Positions 14,051-20,542 of a stretch of 27,639 nucleotides of DNA are shown one piece after another. Source of the DNA: a virus; IMG/VR virus record IMGVR_UViG_3300001450_000206, positions 1 through 27,639 of that record. One strand, given 5' to 3'. The translations under genes were made by a program, and so were the position numbers. Every line of letters begins with the position of its first letter. Positions within the stretch are counted from its first letter, which is position 1. The notes under the pieces were generated by a model. It was not told the origin of the DNA, made no database searches, and saw only the letters and a program-made list of their open reading frames with translations.

Positions 14051-14116
14051 TGTCTATAGATGTCAATAGATGTCAATAGATGTAACAGTATGTCAATAGA
14101 TGTCAAGAGATGTAGG
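14051..14116. repeat. 10-bp tandem array, consensus TGTCAATAGA
   Basis: Consecutive 10-base units run TGTCTATAGA, TGTCAATAGA, TGTCAATAGA, TGTAACAGTA, TGTCAATAGA, TGTCAAGAGA and a terminal TGTAGG. Three are exact copies and the rest differ at 1-4 positions. The one-helical-turn period places every unit on the same DNA face, suggesting cooperative binding of several protein copies. It is neither a microsatellite nor CRISPR-like. It lies between the TGATAG dyads and the DUF932-like gene. Confidence 0.8.
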
Positions 14117-14449
14117 GGGCCTAACCGGGGGGAGACCTAGCTCGGCCCCCCCCTCTGATTAACAAGGGGGTAACTGGGGAATGGCTAGAGCTAACCAGGT
14201 AGAGCGTTAGCCTGGAGTAGTACTCTAGGTCTGTAGCATAGACTGGTATGACATGAGTGCAGCGGGCAGTAGAAGCGCCCATATCCCCCTTCCCTCCATT
14301 AGCTCTATGAGTTCTACTAGCTCTACTCCCTCTCTACTCCCTCTCTACAAATCCTATATCTCTAAACCCCTTGCAACTTATGGTCAGTCTACCTAGTTTC
14401 ATCCAGGTCTTTCTCTCACCAAAGTATAAGGCGCGGCGGCTCGACGACT
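14117..14449. other. gene-free stretch with short pyrimidine repeat
   Basis: No supported gene is seen here. It contains an 11-bp tandem unit CTCTACTCCCT (14321-14331, 14332-14342, partial to 14348). A G-rich segment at 14111-14170 gives way to a pyrimidine-rich segment (14280-14350). TTGCAA at 14371 is a weak -35 candidate for the downstream gene, without a convincing -10. Confidence 0.5.
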
Positions 14450-14550
14450 CGCCGATTGTCGGCGTTCGAGGCCCGGATGACATTTCGTGACTTGCCACCA
14501 GCCGGCCAGCGGCGCATCCTGGTGGGGCTTGACGGCACCGAGCCGCTGGC
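14450..14550 (+). promoter_or_regulatory. strongly structured leader before the DUF932-like gene
   Basis: Three stems are possible: CGCCGA-TTG-TCGGCG (14450-14464); CCACCAG (14495-14501) with CTGGTGG (14519-14525); and GCCAGCGGC (14505-14513) with GCCGCTGGC (14542-14550). The loop of the second stem contains the 5' arm of the third, so the two either form a pseudoknot or exclude each other. This is what an attenuator or switch needs. It ends 37 bases before the start codon. Function is inferred from pairing only. Confidence 0.45.
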
Positions 14551-14586
14551 ATCCTGACTTCCTTCCTTCTATATAGGAGAGTGACA

Positions 14587-16257
14587 ATGCCACTGAAGAT
14601 CGACAACGACACCAACACCAACACCAACAACGACGGAGCAACAATGTCTGAGCCCCTCATCGAACCCCTCATGATCCTCCGACGCCACGACCTCTTCCTG
14701 GTGACCTGCCTCGCCAAAACGGAGGCCATGGAGACCTACCAGAAGTACTCCCCCGATGACTACATGCTGGTCAAAGCACCCTGGGCTGAAGGCCCCGAGG
14801 ACTGGCAGAAGAACCCATGCACCGACCGGGACAAGTGGAACGCCTCCGTCAGCAACCCAGAGTGGGCCGCCAAGGGATGGACGTTCCACTGGCAGGCGTT
14901 GCCCCAGGGCTGGAACAAGCCCGAGGACAAGGCTGACGAGGACAAGCCCGACGCCATTGTCGAGGCTCCTAAGCCAGTGGCTGGGAAGACCATCCACCGT
15001 CACAAGGCCGAGGGTATTGCAGCCCTACAGGCAAACCTGAACAACGACGGCTGGGCCGTCAACCTCACTGGTAAGACCTGGTTCCCACCTGGCACCGAGA
15101 TGCTGGAGTGCGGCAAGCAGGTTGCCCGAAACCGTAGCTTGGAAGTGTCTAAGCTGCCTATGGCACTGTCTGAAACTGATGGGCTCCCTGCCTTGGTCCG
15201 TCTGGTCAAGGGTGAGCAGCGTGACTTGATCAACGCTGATGTCGCCAACATCAGCTACGAGCCTGGCATCATGAAGGTCAACGGCAAGCACTACGCAGTG
15301 GAGCCCCGGTGCCTCTGGCAGTTCCTGTCCCGGCATCACAAGTATGTCCCATTCAGTGAGCCTTGCATCAGTGGGTGTGCCCCGGACACCATTGCTACCT
15401 ACGTCAACGATGCGTTGAACCGCTACCGAAAGCTGTTCCCCATGTCGGGCAAGGGGAAGGAAGCACGGAAGTTCCAGTTCGGGACTCGCATCATCGACGG
15501 TATTCCCCAGCTATACCGTGCGAACAGCCGTAAGTACCTGCCGATGGATGCTCACATCGTAGCTCATGCTCACATCGAGGAGCTAAAGCGCCGGGGCATT
15601 GACGACGTTCACGTTGACTGGTCCTACAACCAGGAGACTGGTGACGCCACCATCTCCCTGCGGTACGCTGCTCCCCCTGACTTCGACTTCGCTGTCGGTG
15701 ACCCGATTGAGTTCGGTACTAAGGTCAGCACCAACGATGCTGGCTGGCGTTCGTACCGTCACGGTGGGTTCATCGTGCAGATTATCTGCATCAACTGCAC
15801 GATGACGAGCCACCCTGCCGACACTAATACCCGGCCTAAGCGTCATGCCAGTTCCTACAGCGCCACCAAGAGGGACGCCGACATCAAGGCGTACCGCAAG
15901 GTGATTGCCGCAGTCAGCGCCGACCTAGACCAGTTGGAGTCCGGGGCTCGCACCATTGGTGAGTACTGGGGTGTTCTCAAGCAGAAGCCCTTGGCACTCT
16001 ACGGCAAGACGCCGGGTGAGGCTCTGGCTGCATTGGCTAAGGGCTCTCCGATGGAGAAGGCACTTGGTGCAGCGGCACTGCCCCAGGTACTGCTTGACGC
16101 TTACAACAAGCAGCCCGGTGACTCTGTCTACGACGGCATCAATGCCATCACTCGGGCTGCTCACGAGTCCCGCTTCCTCAACCAGATTGAGCAGTTTGCT
16201 ACGGAACAGTACGTCGGCAGGGAGTTGCTGCCTGCACTGGCTCTCTCCCCCGCCTAG
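14587..16257 (+). CDS. DUF932-like phage protein
   Basis: Up to 556 residues. ATG 14587 follows GGAGAGTGACA. A second ATG at 14644 (MSEPLIEPLM) follows ACGGAGCAACA, and the 57 bases between are A/C-rich (Asn-Thr repeats if translated), like the untranslated leaders of neighbouring genes, so 14644 may be the true start. The C-terminal two thirds resemble DUF932 proteins: a self-contained domain with LWQFLSRHHKYVP, TIATYVNDALNRY, IRYAAPPDFDF-like strands and the signature WRSYRHGGFIVQIICINCTM, comparable to the family's R(L/A)xCTNxM motif. DUF932 proteins are widespread in phages and plasmids with unknown function. The family match is by eye and moderate. Confidence 0.6.
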   Translation: MPLKIDNDTNTNTNNDGATMSEPLIEPLMILRRHDLFLVTCLAKTEAMETYQKYSPDDYMLVKAPWAEGPEDWQKNPCTDRDKWNASVSNPEWAAKGWTFHWQALPQGWNKPEDKADEDKPDAIVEAPKPVAGKTIHRHKAEGIAALQANLNNDGWAVNLTGKTWFPPGTEMLECGKQVARNRSLEVSKLPMALSETDGLPALVRLVKGEQRDLINADVANISYEPGIMKVNGKHYAVEPRCLWQFLSRHHKYVPFSEPCISGCAPDTIATYVNDALNRYRKLFPMSGKGKEARKFQFGTRIIDGIPQLYRANSRKYLPMDAHIVAHAHIEELKRRGIDDVHVDWSYNQETGDATISLRYAAPPDFDFAVGDPIEFGTKVSTNDAGWRSYRHGGFIVQIICINCTMTSHPADTNTRPKRHASSYSATKRDADIKAYRKVIAAVSADLDQLESGARTIGEYWGVLKQKPLALYGKTPGEALAALAKGSPMEKALGAAALPQVLLDAYNKQPGDSVYDGINAITRAAHESRFLNQIEQFATEQYVGRELLPALALSPA

Positions 16258-16268
16258 TCGATCGAGTT

Positions 16269-16320
16269 CCGGGGTAGCTGGGTGAGTTCTTACTCACTCT
16301 CCCTCACCTAGCTACCCTGG
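16269..16320 (+). terminator. long stem-loop after the DUF932-like gene
   Basis: Bases 16269-16286 pair with 16303-16320 in an 18-bp stem containing two G-U pairs (core GGGTAGCTGGGTGAG against CTCACCTAGCTACCC), with a 16-base pyrimidine-rich loop. It starts 11 bases after the stop codon. An alternative shorter pairing GTGAG-TTCTTA-CTCAC lies inside. No T-run follows. It probably terminates or processes the transcript. Confidence 0.6.
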
Positions 16321-16405
16321 GCTCCATCGGGGCTCTGACTAACAGGGTGACATGCTCACTCTAGTAGCCAGCATCCCGCTGGGACACACGACACAGGACA
16401 CAGAC

Positions 16406-16540
16406 ATGATCAGTATCGCAAGTTTCCTCACGGTGCAGGAAGCCAGCGCCTTCTGCAGCAAGAGGGAGAACCGGAAGAAGAACCTGTTCATCATCCATGA
16501 GATGGACTGCCGATACCATGTCTACGACATGGACGCTTAG
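16406..16540 (+). CDS. small protein of unknown function (44 residues)
   Basis: ATG 16406 is preceded by CACAGGACACAGAC, the A/C-rich leader with AGGA typical of this arm. The frame is open from 16352, but the upstream part encodes the leader. The product begins MISIASFLTVQEASAFCSKR, continues ENRKKNLFIIHEMDC and ends YHVYDMDA. It has two cysteines and no membrane span. The family is not recognised. It is the first of a run of very small accessory genes. Confidence 0.6.
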   Translation: MISIASFLTVQEASAFCSKRENRKKNLFIIHEMDCRYHVYDMDA

Positions 16541-16542
16541 AC

Positions 16543-16779
16543 ATGTACGACCACTACATCCGATACACCAACGCACCCAAGGCATACGACTACCAGTATG
16601 TCCAGACCCTAGCAACAGTCGTCACCGACGGCACATCCTCGTGGGGCTCAACCTGGCGGAAGATTGCCGTCTCTGACTTGAAGCGGTTCAACGCATTCCA
16701 GGTAGGACGCTACGGTTCCGGCGGCTACTGGGCACAAGAAGAGCCCCCCGAGGGCTGGACCACAGACAACAACAACTAG
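16543..16779 (+). CDS. small aromatic-rich protein of unknown function
   Basis: A 78-residue protein starting 2 bases after the previous stop, so coupling is likely. It is rich in Tyr and Trp (YDHYIRYTNAPKAYDYQY, SSWGSTWRKI, GSGGYWAQEE) and ends in Asn repeats (TTDNNN) whose codons merge with the A/C-rich leader of the next gene. It probably forms a small beta-rich domain. No family is recognised. Such small proteins early in phage arms often modify host processes, but no specific target is indicated. Confidence 0.65.
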   Translation: MYDHYIRYTNAPKAYDYQYVQTLATVVTDGTSSWGSTWRKIAVSDLKRFNAFQVGRYGSGGYWAQEEPPEGWTTDNNN

Positions 16780-16802
16780 ACACAGCAACGGAGGACACAA
16801 CC

Positions 16803-16976
16803 ATGCCACGTACCAAGCGTACCAAGCCGAAGTACATCAAGCCGAAGCGCACCATTGTTCAGTACGAACTGGCTGACCTGCCTACCCTCGGCTGGCTCAC
16901 TGACGGTGAGTGTGGCGAGGAGAACTTCTACTTCACAACTGCGGACGGTGTCCGTGGTTTCATCAAGTGCTTCTGA
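16803..16976 (+). CDS. small protein with basic N-terminus, coupled to ArdA-like gene
   Basis: A 57-residue protein from ATG 16803, 10 bases after GGAGG in an A/C-rich leader. The N-terminus is strongly basic (MPRTKRTKPKYIKPKRT). The rest is an acidic/aromatic small domain (YELADLPTLGWLTDGE, ENFYFTTADGVRGFIKCF). The stop overlaps the next start as TGATG. The family is unknown. Adjacency and coupling to the acidic ArdA-like protein suggest shared control. Confidence 0.65.
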   Translation: MPRTKRTKPKYIKPKRTIVQYELADLPTLGWLTDGECGEENFYFTTADGVRGFIKCF

Positions 16977-17488
16977 TGTACGAACTTGCTTGCCACTGGG
17001 AACCGGTGGTGGAGATGGTGGCTAACGCTGCCCCCTTCGACAGGGGAAGCGCCGACGCCGATGCGCTTCAGAAAGCGCAAGACGAGCCTGCTTCCGAGCA
17101 GTCCCTCGAAGACCTGGCCTACGATTCCGTGGATCAGGAGATGATCGGAAACCTTAGCTACTACTTTGACTACACGAAGTTCGGGCGCGACTTGAAGATC
17201 GAGGGCGGTCTCACGAACCACCTCTACGAAGACCTCGAAGACGCCAAGAGCAAAGAGGATGAGGACGAGGTGGAGCGCATTGAGGAGGCCATAGAATACT
17301 ACGACAACTTGAGCGACCGGGAGGCCGGCGAGTACGCGATCGAGAACTTCTACGGCGAAGACAACATCCCGAAGAAGATTCTAGAGATGTACGTCGACTA
17401 CGCGAAGCTCGCACGAGACCTGAGCTACGACTACAACGAGTTGCGCCTGAAGGGTGGGCGCGTCTTTACCCTTCACGCGCACAACTGA
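16976..17488 (+). CDS. acidic ArdA-like antirestriction protein candidate
   Basis: A 170-residue protein. The frame continues upstream of 16976, but the TGATG overlap and the neighbouring gene fix ATG 16976. Two copies of an ArdA-type motif are visible: YFDYTKFGRDLKI (63-75) and YVDYAKLARDLSYD (139-152). Each is preceded by a helix with an acidic face (SLEDLAYDSVDQEMIGNL; LSDREAGEYAIENFYGED). The protein has 42 Asp/Glu against 16 Lys/Arg. ArdA proteins are elongated acidic DNA mimics that inhibit type I restriction enzymes, and the (F/Y)DYxxxxRDL segment is characteristic of their C-terminal domains. The usual ArdA N-terminus (xIYVxxLxxYNxGxxxG) is not evident, so this may be a rearranged or divergent member. 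Confidence 0.6.
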   Translation: MYELACHWEPVVEMVANAAPFDRGSADADALQKAQDEPASEQSLEDLAYDSVDQEMIGNLSYYFDYTKFGRDLKIEGGLTNHLYEDLEDAKSKEDEDEVERIEEAIEYYDNLSDREAGEYAIENFYGEDNIPKKILEMYVDYAKLARDLSYDYNELRLKGGRVFTLHAHN

Positions 17489-17575
17489 AGACCGAGGGCG
17501 ACGTGTCAAGCCTCAGCCGCAAAGTGTCTTCTTCTACTACATCTACACTCACAACTACGAACAACGGAGGACAAC

Positions 17576-17800
17576 GTGAACATCCACTGGAAAGACGTGC
17601 TTGATCAGGGACTACCCGTCCGGTTGCACCGATTCCCTGGGGGCAGTTGCTACCAAGCAATGACCCCCAAGGGGGAGGCGGTGGTGTACTGGACTGGAAA
17701 GGAGGCGATGGATGCCCAGCAAGTCCTAGACGGGCTGGTTGCAGTCAGTGCTGCCGCAGCAGAGCTACAGGCTCTGATGTGTGCCCTCGGAGGGTGGTAA
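17576..17800 (+). CDS. small protein of unknown function
   Basis: A 74-residue protein starting at GTG 17576, after ACAACGGAGGACAAC (GGAGG, 5-6 bases). It begins with a small beta-rich part (WKDVLDQGLPVRLHRFPGG, CYQAMTPKGEAVVYWTG). A helix follows (EAMDAQQVLDGLVAVSAAAAELQALM). No membrane span or metal site is seen. The next gene begins 2 bases after its stop, and the end of this gene supplies that ribosome-binding site (GGAGGG). The family is not recognised. Confidence 0.65.
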   Translation: MNIHWKDVLDQGLPVRLHRFPGGSCYQAMTPKGEAVVYWTGKEAMDAQQVLDGLVAVSAAAAELQALMCALGGW

Positions 17801-17802
17801 CC

Positions 17803-18258
17803 ATGCTGGATGAACGAGGCGCTGCGCTCTTGGCAGCGAGTCGGCGTCACGCCAACAAACAGAGATTCGAGCAAGCGGCAGAGGCTCTCCGGGATGCACT
17901 CGGGCACCTTACTTACTACAGCAAGCAGGTGCTAGGTGAGCACCTCGTCGGACACGATCGCTACCAGGCAGGGTACCTCCCCCGCCTCGCTGGGTACAGC
18001 GATACGGAACAATACACCGACCCCCAGGTCATGTTTTCGCTAGACCGGTTGATCGCCTCAACCAACCTGGGCATCGACATCGCAGAGGAAGCCCTCAAGT
18101 ACACGGATAAAGAGCTACGTCTCTACATCCACGACATGCAGAAGGTGAGGAAGTTGGCACAGGAGGCAAGTCGTGCCCTAGGAGTACGTAGGGTGCGAGG
18201 TGCGGAGGATGGAGTCGGAGTACGTAAGGTGCGAGGGGGACACGATGCGAAGTCATGA
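17803..18258 (+). CDS. helical protein of unknown function with repeated basic C-terminus
   Basis: A 151-residue protein from ATG 17803, behind GGAGGGTGGTAACC. It is mainly helical (ALLAASRRHANKQRFEQAAE, ALRDALGHLTYYSKQVLGEH, LDRLIASTNLGIDIAEEAL, LYIHDMQKVRKLAQEASRAL). The C-terminus contains a duplicated unit (GVRRVRG and GVRKVRG) produced by a 20-bp DNA repeat. The last 14 bases overlap the next gene. There is no known family. A phosphate-binding or DNA-binding helical bundle is possible but unproven. Confidence 0.65.
   Translation: MLDERGAALLAASRRHANKQRFEQAAEALRDALGHLTYYSKQVLGEHLVGHDRYQAGYLPRLAGYSDTEQYTDPQVMFSLDRLIASTNLGIDIAEEALKYTDKELRLYIHDMQKVRKLAQEASRALGVRRVRGAEDGVGVRKVRGGHDAKS
18181..18236 (+). 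repeat. 20-bp direct repeat, one mismatch
   Basis: GGAGTACGTAGGGTGCGAGG (18181-18200) recurs as GGAGTACGTAAGGTGCGAGG (18217-18236), a 36-bp period, just upstream of the next start codon (18245). The two copies keep the reading frame of the upstream gene (12 codons apart). Each carries GCGAGG, and the second is followed by GGG, forming the next gene's ribosome-binding site. A recent duplication is likely. Confidence 0.85.
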
Positions 18259-18460
18259 GGACCAAGAGCGGTGGGACGCCGCCGAAGATGCTGCCCTTGA
18301 CCATGAGGTAGCGGAAGCCCTTGAGCAGCTGCGGGATGAGTACCCCGACGACACAGACGAGGAGTTGATGGAGCGTCTGTATGAGGAAGCTGCCGACCGA
18401 TGCGGTTGCAGTGACCCCGGCTGTCCCTGCGACGGTCGGAAGCGGGGCGGCGCTCCCTGA
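18245..18460 (+). CDS. small acidic protein with C-terminal cysteine cluster
   Basis: A 71-residue protein from ATG 18245, 6 bases after GCGAGGGGG. Residues 1-50 are acidic and helical (DAAEDAALDHEVAEALEQLR, PDDTDEELMERLYEEAAD). Residues 53-62 (CGCSDPGCPC) hold four cysteines that could bind one zinc ion, followed by a basic tail (DGRKRGGAP). The family is not recognised. It may be a small regulatory or anti-host protein. Confidence 0.6.
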   Translation: MRSHEDQERWDAAEDAALDHEVAEALEQLRDEYPDDTDEELMERLYEEAADRCGCSDPGCPCDGRKRGGAP

Positions 18461-18463
18461 TTG

Positions 18464-18534
18464 TCGGCCTCGAACCTGCCGATGACAAACATTGACGAGC
18501 CAACCGGGCCGGCAGCGGAGTAGGCTGCTGCCGG
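18464..18534 (+). other. two hairpins between small genes
   Basis: TCGGC (18464-18468) pairs with GCCGA (18478-18482), and CCGGCAGC (18509-18516) pairs with GCTGCCGG (18527-18534) with a 10-base loop, extendable by two weaker pairs. They follow the stop at 18460 within the 106-base gap. The string GATTGTCGGC at 18459 also occurs in the structured leader at 14454. Termination or RNA processing is likely. Confidence 0.45.
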
Positions 18535-18566
18535 TCGCCACGACCACGACGACGACGGAGAACACA

Positions 18567-18893
18567 GTGAAGAACAAGGTTGTAATCAACACTGGCGGCT
18601 ACCGCTTTGAACTCTCGAACACTGCAAAGACGGTCTACGATGCCCTTGCTAAGCAGCAGGGCCTCCCGCCCCACAACTGGAAGGCAGACCCCGAGGGGTG
18701 GCACCTAGACCGGCACGACCCTGTGCTGGTTGAGGTCGTGGTACTACTCGGCAGGAGCGCGCACCGCTTCGCGGCCAGCCGCGCTGACCTACAGGTGGTG
18801 GAGATACCGGGCAACCAGTACTACATCCTGAACTATGACGGGGATGAGACCGTGCTTACCCCCGAGGGTGACCACTGGACGGTGATTGAGTAG
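18567..18893 (+). CDS. conserved phage protein, unknown function
   Basis: A 108-residue protein from GTG 18567, after ACGACGGAGAACACA. It shows the pattern INTGGYRFELSNTA, DRHDPVLVEVVVLLG, LQVVEIPGNQYYILNYDGDE. I know similar small proteins from many environmental and T4-like phages, with a GG-F-LS start, an RHDPxLVEVVEELG core and a (L)KIVEIPD...YDG end. No function is established for them. There are no catalytic motifs or membrane segments. It lies between the small accessory genes and the GP88-like gene. Confidence 0.75.
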   Translation: MKNKVVINTGGYRFELSNTAKTVYDALAKQQGLPPHNWKADPEGWHLDRHDPVLVEVVVLLGRSAHRFAASRADLQVVEIPGNQYYILNYDGDETVLTPEGDHWTVIE

Positions 18894-18937
18894 CCCCACA
18901 CAACGACACAACGACACAACGACACAGGACACATGAC

Positions 18938-19693
18938 ATGACCGACATCGACACCATCGAAGACAAGGTGCAGCGCCTCCTGCACGACGACCTGAAGCTG
19001 CTTAGCCGTAACGCTAAGCTGACTAAGACGGACACCACCGGCTTCTACGTCATGGGGCTCAACCTGTCGCCAGCCAAGGAGCACATGCAGTTTGGTGGCC
19101 GGCGTACCTCCTGTGCTTGGGCCACACAGTGCCAGTTCGCTTGCCTGAACAAGTCAGGCATGAACAACATACCGGCCCACGTTCTTACTCGTGTAGCTAA
19201 GACGCTCTTCCTCGAACGCCACCCGGATGAGTTCCACGCTAAGGTGGACGCCGAGCTAGCTCGGGAAGCGTTCCGTGCCCGCCGTCGTGGGTACAGTCTA
19301 GCGGTCCGCCCCAACCTCTTGTCGGACCGCATCAAGATGGCCAACACCATCGCAGAGCGGCACCCCACTGTACAGTTCAACGACTACACTGCCAGCCCGG
19401 TGGAGCTGCCTGGTCCCGACAACATGTACCGGACCTACAGCCGCAAGGAGACCTGGACATGGGAGCAGGTAGCGGGGCTTGTCCAGCGTGGCCTCAACGT
19501 CTCGGTAGTGTTCGACGTGAAGAGGGGAGCACCACTACCTACCGAGTCGTGGTGTGGCATGAGGGTCATCGACGGGGACACCCACGATGCACGGTGGACT
19601 GACCCGGCAGGGGTCATCGTCGGACTACGCCTCAAGGGCACTAAGGCTTCGATGCAGAACGCACGCAACAGCGGCTTCGCTGTCGCCGTCTAA
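18938..19693 (+). CDS. GP88-family phage protein
   Basis: A 251-residue protein from ATG 18938 after a long A/C-rich leader (CACAACGACACAACGACACA). It matches the GP88 (gene product 88) pattern: NLSPAKEH (42-49), a Cys group TSCAWATQCQFACLNKSG (Cys59, Cys65, Cys69), KTLFLERHPDEFHAKVDAEL, VRPNLLSDRIKM, VQFNDYTAS, NMYRTYSRKET, LNVSVVFDVKRG, WCGMRVIDGDTHDARWTDP and VIVGLRLKGTK. The family is common in phages and plasmids. Its function is unknown, and the conserved cysteines suggest metal or Fe-S binding. The family name is from memory, but the motif order is distinctive. Confidence 0.8.
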   Translation: MTDIDTIEDKVQRLLHDDLKLLSRNAKLTKTDTTGFYVMGLNLSPAKEHMQFGGRRTSCAWATQCQFACLNKSGMNNIPAHVLTRVAKTLFLERHPDEFHAKVDAELAREAFRARRRGYSLAVRPNLLSDRIKMANTIAERHPTVQFNDYTASPVELPGPDNMYRTYSRKETWTWEQVAGLVQRGLNVSVVFDVKRGAPLPTESWCGMRVIDGDTHDARWTDPAGVIVGLRLKGTKASMQNARNSGFAVAV

Positions 19694-19718
19694 CAACACA
19701 ACACACAGGAGAAATGAC

Positions 19719-20189
19719 ATGGCTGACACATACACTTGGGGACTCCCCACTAAGGCAAACTCCGCTTGGGGAGCCCGTGCTATTGAGGAGCTTGACGCTG
19801 GCTTCTCGTTAGTGTGGGACCGACAGAGCACCAAGGGCACCTTGCCTAAGGGCTTCGGCGATAAGCTGAACGCAGTGATGCCTGCGGCAAAGGTGGCGTT
19901 CAATCGCTTGCAGGAGCGGCAGGGCATTGGCTCTGGCTACCTTGCCGCTGGTCGGCATGTGCTGGTCGACCGGCCCTTCTTCATCCTCATCGCAGACACG
20001 AGGGGTAGCTGTGGCTACGTCTACCTCGTCGCGGAGATATGGCCCCGACGCTACGTCGAGGGGGACTGGGCTGTGTTCGTTGCCCCCAATGGGCAGACTC
20101 ACCGAGTCAGCCTGACGGATGAGCGCACCGACGTAGAAGCCCACTGGCGGGCGTTCGTTGCCCAATACTTCGAGAGCGACAACTCGTGA
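19719..20189 (+). CDS. protein of unknown function (156 residues)
   Basis: ATG 19719 lies 7 bases after AGGAG in the leader ACAACACACAGGAGAAATGAC. The N-terminus is Trp-rich (YTWGLPTKANSAWGARAIEE). A helix (KLNAVMPAAKVAFNRLQERQ) leads into a beta-rich part (HVLVDRPFFILIADTRGSCG, YVYLVAEIWPRRYVEGDWAV). The C-terminal helix ends with acidic residues. No known motif is visible. It probably forms an alpha/beta fold and acts in the cytoplasm. The family is not recognised. Confidence 0.65.
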   Translation: MADTYTWGLPTKANSAWGARAIEELDAGFSLVWDRQSTKGTLPKGFGDKLNAVMPAAKVAFNRLQERQGIGSGYLAAGRHVLVDRPFFILIADTRGSCGYVYLVAEIWPRRYVEGDWAVFVAPNGQTHRVSLTDERTDVEAHWRAFVAQYFESDNS

Positions 20190-20198
20190 CATGCACCC

Positions 20199-20215
20199 TG
20201 CCACGCAACGTGGCA
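20199..20215 (+). other. perfect 7-bp hairpin
   Basis: TGCCACG-CAA-CGTGGCA lies between the stop at 20189 and the start at 20243. It is followed by the A/C-rich leader and AGGAG. It may isolate the downstream ribosome-binding site or stabilise RNA. Confidence 0.5.
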
Positions 20216-20242
20216 CACTACACTGACAACAACAGGAGAACA

Positions 20243-20542
20243 ATGATGAGCGAACTAACAGCCCAAGAGAGCCCTGCGGAAGCTGCCGTGCGGCTCGCAA
20301 CCCGTAACCGCTGGGCAGTCGTGGCCGTGTGGCCTGCGGCCCACTTGAACGACGATGGGCAACCAGTGGCGTACACCGTCATCTGCCGGACCGAGCACCC
20401 GCATGATGAGGATGCACCCTTCGCTGTCCACATCATGCACACGCTCACGGGTGGTTTCAGTCACTTGGTCCACGGTGACTACGGCTTGACCCTTGAGGGG
20501 GCACAGCGGCTTGCCATCTTGCGTGCCCAGGAAGCCCGGTGA
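20243..20542 (+). CDS. small protein of unknown function before the helicase
   Basis: A 99-residue protein. ATG 20243 (or 20246) follows ACAACAGGAGAACA; upstream in-frame codons overlap a hairpin and leader, so they are excluded. A helix near residues 10-25 (SPAEAAVRLATRNRWAVVAV) leads into beta strands with His residues (VICRTEHPHDEDAPFAVHIM, THLVHGDYG-like), then a C-terminal helix (LEGAQRLAILRAQEAR). The stop overlaps the helicase start as TGATG. The function is unknown. Confidence 0.65.
   Translation: MMSELTAQESPAEAAVRLATRNRWAVVAVWPAAHLNDDGQPVAYTVICRTEHPHDEDAPFAVHIMHTLTGGFSHLVHGDYGLTLEGAQRLAILRAQEAR

Noticed and set aside
14051-14116. CRISPR array
   Set aside because: Units are only 10 bp with no spacers; a phased binding array explains it better. 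The Cas4-like nuclease has no CRISPR neighbours.
14380-14557. Two very short overlapping plus-strand frames (36 and 26 codons)
   Set aside because: No good ribosome-binding sites and no recognisable product; kept only as possible leader peptides within the structured leader.
14334-14729. 131-codon minus-strand frame with a hydrophobic stretch
   Set aside because: Antisense to the structured leader and start of the DUF932-like gene, no ribosome-binding site; the hydrophobic part arises from the A/C-rich leader read backwards.
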